Assembly: GCA_016649995.1 (NCBI GenBank)
Contig: JAENWJ010000012.1
Location: forward strand, 1-39,964
Source: Peptostreptococcaceae bacterium
GTDB taxonomy: Bacteria; Bacillota; Clostridia; Peptostreptococcales; BM714
Direction: 5' to 3'
DNA length: 39,964 nt
Part shown: positions 35,106 to 39,964 of the stretch, one piece after another
How the letters are laid out: each line of letters opens with the position of its first letter
How positions within the stretch are numbered: the stretch's first letter is position 1
Made by a program: the position numbers and the translations under genes
Notes under the pieces: model-generated
Told to the model about the DNA's origin: nothing
The model's input: the letters and a program-made list of their open reading frames with translations, nothing else
Databases searched by the model: none

Positions 35106-36455
35106 TTAGTCTTTAATTCGTCTGTAGAGCTTGTGACCACAAGCCCTAAGAACGTGGTCAGTACTGTGATACACCGGAACTCCCAAACTGGGAGCTACTT
35201 TCATGACGGTGTTCGTTCAATCCTGGCAGGTTCCGGTTAGAATAACCTCGGCACCATGCTTCTTGAGATAAAGAACCGTTTCGGCTTGACCCGGACAAGA
35301 ACCCGGAAGTTCACAACGATAACGTCCTCTACCATCGTCCTTCATTCTTTTGCATTTCTTTTCTGCAACTACCTCGGCTCCCATTTCAGCCGCGATTTCC
35401 CTAAGCCTTTCTTCCTGCGCTCCGCATTCGCATGCTATGATGCCGACCTTTCGCTTTTCATTCGGGAAAGGCATTGCAACCAAAACTCCTCCGGTTGTTT
35501 TTGTAACCGTTGACTTTTCAGATCCTTTCTTTCCTGTGAAAGCTCCGCCAGCAACAATTTCACCATGGCGTCCATAGTAACCACCAGATGCTTCAATAAG
35601 TGTTTCAAAATCAGTGCCGATTGGAACGTTGAAGAAAACCTTGCCCTTCTTGGCATTCTTAAGTCGTCCTCCAACAGTTACATCCTTTGTAATGACAGGT
35701 CGTCTGTCTTCAATAGCCCAAACCATGTTTTTCATTGTTTCAATATTGCAGATGACAGCGTTTGCTTCAAGAGGCAATTGACCAGGCTGAAGCTCCACTC
35801 CCAAGAGTTCTCTTATTATGACTCTTTCGTCTCCTGCTGGATACATGTCCGGCAAAAGCTTTACTTCCACTTTTATTTCTTTAGCACAAGCTTTTTTCAA
35901 AACCGCAATGGCTTTCTTGTTATGGATTTTGTTTTTTATTGCAATAATTCCCTTAGCCGCCTCAGTTATTTCCATCGCGTATTTGACACCTCTTACAATA
36001 ACGTCAGCATTATCTTCAATGTAAAGTGTGTTATGGTTAAGAACCGGCTCACACTCTGCCGCATTGGCAATAACATATCCCCCGACAAGCTTTGTTCCGA
36101 GCTTGATTCCTGTCGGGAATCCCGCTCCGCCAGCTCCAACGACTCCTGCTTCCTTAAGAGCATCGATTAGGCTGTCGGTTTCATTGATCTTCACAAAATC
36201 TTCCGGCTGCTCAGCATCCGCCTTAATTGCTATTGATCCATTTCCGAGAGATTCTACGACACCTTTGACGCTTGCATGTATATTAGCTCCCAAACCCTCC
36301 GGGACTGCAATCAATTGGCCTCTTTCAACCAAATCTCCTACAGCAACTATAGGTTTACATGGTCCGCCAACATGCTGCTTCAAGGGAAGAACCACTTTTT
36401 TATCGGGCTTTTCAATAAATCCAATTTTGCTTTCAATATTGACAGCTGCTTCCAT
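35106..36455 (-). CDS. prdC: RnfC-like electron-transfer selenoprotein PrdC with UGA readthrough
   Basis: PrdC is the presumed electron donor of proline reductase. The N-terminus resembles RnfC (a barrel-sandwich segment, residues about 1-85, then GVVGAGGAGFPTGIKL and an NAECEPVLNHN stretch). The C-terminal part is cysteine-rich (ACECGAQEE, KKCKRM, ELPGSCPG). A plain frame ends at TGA 35217-35219 after LTGTCQD, but it continues open for 36 more codons, TNTVMKVAPSLGVPVYHSTD to a TAA at 35106, with coding character and a further conserved-looking CGHKLYRR. I therefore read the TGA as Sec413, giving a C-x-x-U redox motif and 449 residues. A SECIS-like hairpin follows. It is the first gene after the sigma-54 promoter. 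Confidence 0.93.
35179..35195 (-). promoter_or_regulatory. Putative bacterial SECIS hairpin of prdC
   Basis: About 20 bases after the TGA, CTCCCA pairs with TGGGAG around a GTT loop (one further G-U pair at the foot). The distance and the small GU-containing loop fit a bacterial SECIS. Confidence 0.6.
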
Positions 36456-36522
36456 TATTTCACCTCCTTAAAAAGTTCCCCTAATAGAGACTTTGTTATT
36501 TTTTAATCACACCTATTATTTA

Positions 36523-36539
36523 CGCAACTTGCATGCCAA
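36523..36539 (-). promoter_or_regulatory. Sigma-54 (-24/-12) promoter of the prd operon
   Basis: The minus strand reads TTGGCATGCAAGTTGCG: TGGC at -24 and TTGC at -12 with the GG and GC exactly ten bases apart, a good match to TGGCAC-N5-TTGCW. It lies about 70 bases before prdC, and a sigma-54 activator gene (prdR) lies directly upstream. A second TTGGCATGAG occurs 12 bases before it but has no TTGC partner. Confidence 0.85.
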
Positions 36540-36548
36540 CTCATGCCA

Positions 36549-36578
36549 AAAAATAAAAAAAACCGCTGTGTTCCAGCG
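36549..36578 (-). terminator. Intrinsic terminator just upstream of the sigma-54 promoter
   Basis: On the minus strand CGCTG-GAACA-CAGCG is followed by GTTTTTTTTATTTTTT. The short but GC-rich stem with a long T tail would stop transcripts arriving from prdR before the prdC promoter, isolating the operon. Confidence 0.8.
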
Positions 36579-36853
36579 TTTTCAACAATTAATCGTTATA
36601 TAGTTTTTTTCTATGAGCTCATCCATATTTATTTGTAAATACAATATGTCAGTATTCCGACACTTTTCACGAGCTGCTAATTTTTGCATTATTCAATGTA
36701 TTCAGTCTTTCTGTTCGGAATTATAATTCTGTGAATCGTGTAATTCCAAGCTATACGACTATTTTCAACTTTGCGCGTTTACTTTTTTTTGCACAATTCA
36801 AAAAATATATCGAATCAAATTTCTTTTTATTAAAATTTGATTGTGATTTAACA

Positions 36854-36897
36854 AACAAACTGACGTGTGTCAGTTTGTCGACACACGTCAGTTTGTT
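36854..36897. repeat. Large inverted repeat after prdR: candidate terminator and PrdR binding site
   Basis: Arms of 18 bases (core CAAACTGACGTGTGTC, 36856-36871, and its complement, 36880-36895) flank an 8-base spacer. Inside, AAACTGACGTGTGTCAGTTT (36857-36876) is itself a palindrome with 8-base arms, and a third GTCAGTTT half-site lies at 36887-36894. It begins four bases after the prdR stop, and on the minus strand it is followed by TGTTAAAT, a poor T tail. The remaining bases of the 446-bp gap (36579-36853) are AT-rich and hold a GAATTATAATTC palindrome but no gene. Confidence 0.7.
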
Positions 36898-36901
36898 GAC
36901 A

Positions 36902-38650
36902 CTATTTAATCTTGTGTTGTTCCATTTTATAATAAAGGGTGGTTCTTGGTATGTTTAGGATCTCAGCAGCCTTTTTCTTATTGCCATTGCCCTCTTCCAG
37001 GGCAAACCTGATTCGATTAATTTCCAGATTTTGAACCGCCTTTTTCAAATCCATTTCAATATCCTCTTTGCTGATGAAGTCCTTAGGACACTCAAAGCGC
37101 ATGTTGGCCGGCAAAGTTTCAAGCGTGGCAAGCCCATCCTCCCCACACACAACAACTATATATTCCATGACATTTTTCAGTTCCCTTATGTTTCCCTTCC
37201 ATTTGTATTCACGCAAGGCATTAATTACATCCTTGTCAAGTTCAGGAATTCTACGCTTGTTTTTTTCGGCCATCTCGTTCAAAAAATGCCGCGCAAGCAG
37301 CATTATATCATTATGCCGTTCCTTGAGTGTAGGCAATTCTATGTTGACAACCTGCAAGCGATAATAAAGATCATCCCTAAATGATTTCTCGTCAACCATA
37401 TCCATAAGATTTTTATTTGTGGCTGATATTACCCGGATATCAATATCAATGGTTTTCTCGTCCCCTATTCTTCTGAGTCGCCTTTCCTGAAGGACCCTTA
37501 GAAGCTTTGCCTGCATCTGCAATGGCATTTCAGCTATCTCATCAAGAAAAATAGTTCCTCCGTTGGCTAATTCAAAAAGACCGGCTTTACCTTTCTTTCT
37601 CGCACCGGTAAAAGCCCCTTCGACATAACCAAACATCTCGCTTTCAAAAAGCTCGGACGGTATGGAACTACAGTTTACAGGAACAAACATTCCTTCTCTT
37701 CCGCTGTAATCATGAATGGCTCGGGCAAATATTTCCTTGCCTGTTCCGCTTTCGCCCGTTATCAATATGGATGTTTCCGTCTTGGCTATCTGTTTAGCCA
37801 CCTTTATGCACTCGTTTAATTCGAGGCTGTTTCCAATGATATTCTTGAAATTATCCCCTGATATTTCCTTTATATGATTTTCCAGCATTGCAATTGCATC
37901 ATTTGCCTTGCCCAAGTCATAAGCAAGATTATTTATTTCCGTAACGTCCCGGTCTGTGGTAACAACCCCTGTGAATTCTCCATCTATATATATAGGAAAA
38001 GCATTGATGATGACATATGAATCTTTACGTGGCCGGTGCAATGCGTTTTTTACCGGTTTTTTTGTTTTAAGCACCTTCAGTCCCATCGCGTTCGGGAAAT
38101 AGTCTCCAATATGTTTGCCGACTATTTCTTCACTTGCAATATCGTAAAGCCTTTCACTGCTTTTATTCCATATAAAGACAATTCCGTCCGGATCTATGAC
38201 GCAAATAGCCTCATAAGTATGATGCACCAAATAATTCATTTGGTTCATCAGGCGTTCGGTCTTCATGTAATAGAATTGCCTGACCTCTTCCTTCCGAATA
38301 ACACCTTTCAGGATTCCATTTTCCAAGATAGGCAAACGCCCTATCCCTTCATTAATCATTAAATCGCGGCACTCGCGCATTGTAAATTCTCGGTATGCAG
38401 TAATGAGCTTCATTTTCATAAAAGCTTTCGCAGGAAAATACTTGTTGTTTTCCTCTTCATAGATAACAGCAAGATCTTTAAACGTCAATATGCCTGTAAG
38501 TAATCCTTCTTTATTCTTGAAGAACGCTTCGTGCATGTTTTTTTTGAGCATCATGGTTACAACTTCACTAATTTCTTTATTCTCATCAAACAGAAGATAC
38601 TCTTTAGAATATACTTCACTAGCAAGAACGTTGAATATATAGTCCTCCAT
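36902..38650 (-). CDS. prdR: Sigma-54-dependent transcriptional activator PrdR
   Basis: The 582-residue regulator has a CBS-domain pair (about residues 1-128), a PAS domain (about 138-245, AICVIDPDGIVFIWN), an AAA+ module (about 268-495) with Walker A GESGTGKE (299-306), the sigma-54-contacting GAFTGA (345-350) and Walker B GGTIFLDE, and a Fis-type helix-turn-helix at the C-terminus (KKKAAEILNIPRTTLYYKM). In Clostridioides difficile PrdR activates prd genes in response to proline; the same role is inferred from its position directly upstream of prdC and the sigma-54 promoter. The start has GGAG seven bases before the ATG. Confidence 0.94.
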   Translation of the reverse strand: MEDYIFNVLASEVYSKEYLLFDENKEISEVVTMMLKKNMHEAFFKNKEGLLTGILTFKDLAVIYEEENNKYFPAKAFMKMKLITAYREFTMRECRDLMINEGIGRLPILENGILKGVIRKEEVRQFYYMKTERLMNQMNYLVHHTYEAICVIDPDGIVFIWNKSSERLYDIASEEIVGKHIGDYFPNAMGLKVLKTKKPVKNALHRPRKDSYVIINAFPIYIDGEFTGVVTTDRDVTEINNLAYDLGKANDAIAMLENHIKEISGDNFKNIIGNSLELNECIKVAKQIAKTETSILITGESGTGKEIFARAIHDYSGREGMFVPVNCSSIPSELFESEMFGYVEGAFTGARKKGKAGLFELANGGTIFLDEIAEMPLQMQAKLLRVLQERRLRRIGDEKTIDIDIRVISATNKNLMDMVDEKSFRDDLYYRLQVVNIELPTLKERHNDIMLLARHFLNEMAEKNKRRIPELDKDVINALREYKWKGNIRELKNVMEYIVVVCGEDGLATLETLPANMRFECPKDFISKEDIEMDLKKAVQNLEINRIRFALEEGNGNKKKAAEILNIPRTTLYYKMEQHKIK

Positions 38651-38681
38651 GCCATCACTCCCAATCCCGTAGTCAAGTAAT

Positions 38682-38690
38682 ATTATAGCA
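38682..38690 (-). promoter_or_regulatory. Extended -10 promoter of prdR
   Basis: The minus strand reads TGTGCTATAATATT: TATAAT at 38682-38687 with a TGn extension. The -35 region 17 bases upstream is a T run. A housekeeping-type promoter suits a regulator that needs basal expression. Confidence 0.6.
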
Positions 38691-38885
38691 CACGATTAAG
38701 CGTGAAAAAAAGGCACATGGAACCGACCGATATCTTTAAGAACATTTCTACGCAACAGAAGACACCATCTGCCATTACAAATACATTCACAAAACAAGAT
38801 TCAACCGGTTCCATTTGAGACCCTACAGTAATTTGATACCCCTGTTTTTGTTTTTAAACACTTTTAGGCAACAAATACCTCGATT

Positions 38886-38891
38886 TATAAT
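38886..38891 (+). promoter_or_regulatory. Possible promoter of the EamA transporter gene
   Basis: TATAAT (38886-38891) lies 40 bases before the start; a weak -35, TTTAGG, stands 17 bases upstream. An AAGGAG site then precedes the ATG by nine bases. Confidence 0.45.
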
Positions 38892-38930
38892 GTAGAATAG
38901 AAATCAGAAATAAACTAAGGAGAATAATTC

Positions 38931-39830
38931 ATGTCAAAAAAAATAAACCCCAAAACAATTATCCTCATAGGAGTTTTCTTCACATCATTCTCTTCTATAC
39001 TTACAAGGATTTCCGACGCCCCGTCTCTTGCAATAGCGACTTACCGCCTAGGTCTAACTTCTTTGCTCTTGGCACCAGTCTTTTTTGCAAAGCACATTCC
39101 GGAAATGAAACGAATGGACCGAAAAACTTTTATTCTGTGCATCATAAGTGGAATTTTCCTCGCACTCCATTTCGCTTCCTGGATAAGTTCAATTCGTTAT
39201 ACTTCAATCACTAGCTCAACAGTGCTCGTAAACACTCAGCCGGTATTCGTAGTGTTGGGCAGCTATTTAATTTATAGGGAAAAGTCGTCATTGCGGTCGG
39301 TCGCAAGCATTCTCGCAGCCATCGTCGGAAGCGTAATAATCTCTCTTGGTGATTCCTCCATGGGCAGCAATGTGCTTTACGGCGATTTTCTTGCAATGGT
39401 CGGCGCCGTAACCGTTGCAGCCTATATGCTAATAGGACGCTACGCCAGAAAAAACCTCTCTGTAACAGGCTATACATTCATAGTCTATACTACATGCACA
39501 ATAGTACTATTTATTATGAGTCTTGCGACATCAACGCCCCTGACGGGATATTCCATGAGGGAAATGGCCATTTTTCTGGCTCTTGCCGTCGTCTGTACCC
39601 TGCTTGGCCACTCAATCTTCAATTGGGGTCTTGGACATGTCCATCCGACCTTTGTTTCCACGGCAATTCTGGGCGAGCCGGTGCTGGCCACCATATTCGC
39701 AATCATCCTCCTCGGTGAAGTCCCAACCCTTCCACGCCTAGTTGGCGGATTAGTCGTCATAGGCGGAATCTACAGCTTTATATTGGCCGAGGCGGCGGAA
39801 GCAAAGAAAACAGCGTGCAGAAAGCAGTAA
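38931..39830 (+). CDS. EamA/DMT-superfamily transporter
   Basis: The 299-residue protein has ten hydrophobic segments in two homologous halves, with the EamA signatures [28 protein letters not shown] in part (first half) and [20 protein letters not shown] (second half), followed by [17 protein letters not shown]. Members export or import amino acids, nucleosides or other metabolites; the substrate is unknown. It is divergent from prdR, so a link with amino-acid fermentation is possible but unproven. Its last codons (AAG CAG TAA) are part of a 7-bp tandem repeat that continues downstream. Confidence 0.9.
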   Translation: MSKKINPKTIILIGVFFTSFSSILTRISDAPSLAIATYRLGLTSLLLAPVFFAKHIPEMKRMDRKTFILCIISGIFLALHFASWISSIRYTSITSSTVLVNTQPVFVVLGSYLIYREKSSLRSVASILAAIVGSVIISLGDSSMGSNVLYGDFLAMVGAVTVAAYMLIGRYARKNLSVTGYTFIVYTTCTIVLFIMSLATSTPLTGYSMREMAIFLALAVVCTLLGHSIFNWGLGHVHPTFVSTAILGEPVLATIFAIILLGEVPTLPRLVGGLVVIGGIYSFILAEAAEAKKTACRKQ

Positions 39831-39900
39831 GCAGTAAGCAGTAAGCAGTAAGCAGTAAGCAGTAAGCAGTAAGCAGTAAGCAGTGGGCAGTGGGCAGTAA
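39824..39900 (+). repeat. 7-bp tandem repeat (11 units of GCAGTRR)
   Basis: Eleven direct units run without interruption: eight GCAGTAA, two GCAGTGG and one GCAGTAA. The first unit contains the EamA stop codon, so changes in copy number would not alter the protein. It is a likely length-variable locus. Confidence 0.95.
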
Positions 39901-39964
39901 AAGCAAAAACAAAGACAAATGATTAATACTGTAAATTACTGCACCCTCAATAAATGTTCATATC

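Noticed and set aside
35565-36170. Open frame of 201 codons on the plus strand
   Set aside because: It is antisense to prdC, without RBS or recognisable sequence.
1-39964. CRISPR array, rRNA or tRNA gene
   Set aside because: No regularly spaced direct repeats, rRNA-like stretch or cloverleaf with a GTTCRANYC-type arm was noticed by reading both strands; the 7-bp repeat at the right end has no spacers. A computational scan was not possible.

Overview
The window looks like a chromosomal segment of a low-GC, anaerobic, amino-acid-fermenting Clostridia member (Peptostreptococcaceae or a related family; the genus cannot be fixed from sequence alone). The main reason is a complete D-proline reductase (Stickland) operon with two in-frame UGA selenocysteine codons. 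Supporting signs are AGGAGG-type ribosome binding sites, a T-box riboswitch, and firmicute gene orders such as alr-antitoxin-mazF and ftsE-ftsX-M23 peptidase-ctpA. Almost all genes lie on the minus strand.

Regions, left to right. (1) 1-8.7 kb: a degenerate ISL3-type transposase-like gene converges on uvrC; then uvrA and uvrB (nucleotide excision repair), with a possible 50-codon membrane peptide on the plus strand between uvrC and uvrA. (2) 8.7-15.2 kb: an AI-2E-family permease and an envelope/division operon ftsE-ftsX-M23 peptidase-ctpA-PDZ membrane protein, divergent from a 5-formyltetrahydrofolate cyclo-ligase gene. (3) 16-18 kb: a putative AT-rich insertion holding a glycosyltransferase and a broken tnpB. 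(4) 18-20.9 kb: ilvE behind a T-box leader (probable Ile specifier) and a 21-codon ORF, then a WecG/TagA glycosyltransferase and an exported protein. (5) 21-28.7 kb: thrC-thrB-acpS-nnr-alr and a MazF toxin with a very short antitoxin that has its own promoter; further upstream cobO, a chimeric PsuK/PsuG remnant and a small membrane protein. (6) 28.8-38.7 kb: the proline reductase locus, transcribed prdR | prdC-prdA-(CBO2463-type)-prdB-prdD-prdE-prdF-TSUP permease, with a sigma-54 promoter in front of prdC and a strong terminator after the permease. (7) 38.9-39.9 kb: an EamA transporter ending inside a 7-bp tandem repeat.

How the main system works. PrdF racemizes L-proline to D-proline. PrdA (pyruvoyl enzyme precursor, Thr423|Cys424 processing site) and the selenoprotein PrdB reductively cleave D-proline to 5-aminovalerate. 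The RnfC-like PrdC, which reads through UGA to give a CxxU motif and a 36-residue tail, is the presumed electron donor. PrdR, an activator with CBS, PAS, AAA+ and Fis-type HTH parts, would act on the sigma-54 promoter.

The observations most worth checking are: the PrdC readthrough extension; the apparent one-base frameshift in prdB downstream of its Sec codon; the split of PrdD/PrdE exactly at the PrdA self-cleavage point; the PsuK-PsuG deletion chimera; the T-box followed by a tiny lysine-rich ORF; the antitoxin without a DNA-binding domain; and a terminator hairpin abutting the uvrB ribosome binding site. I did not find an entirely new multi-gene system; the central locus belongs to a known pathway with unusual details.
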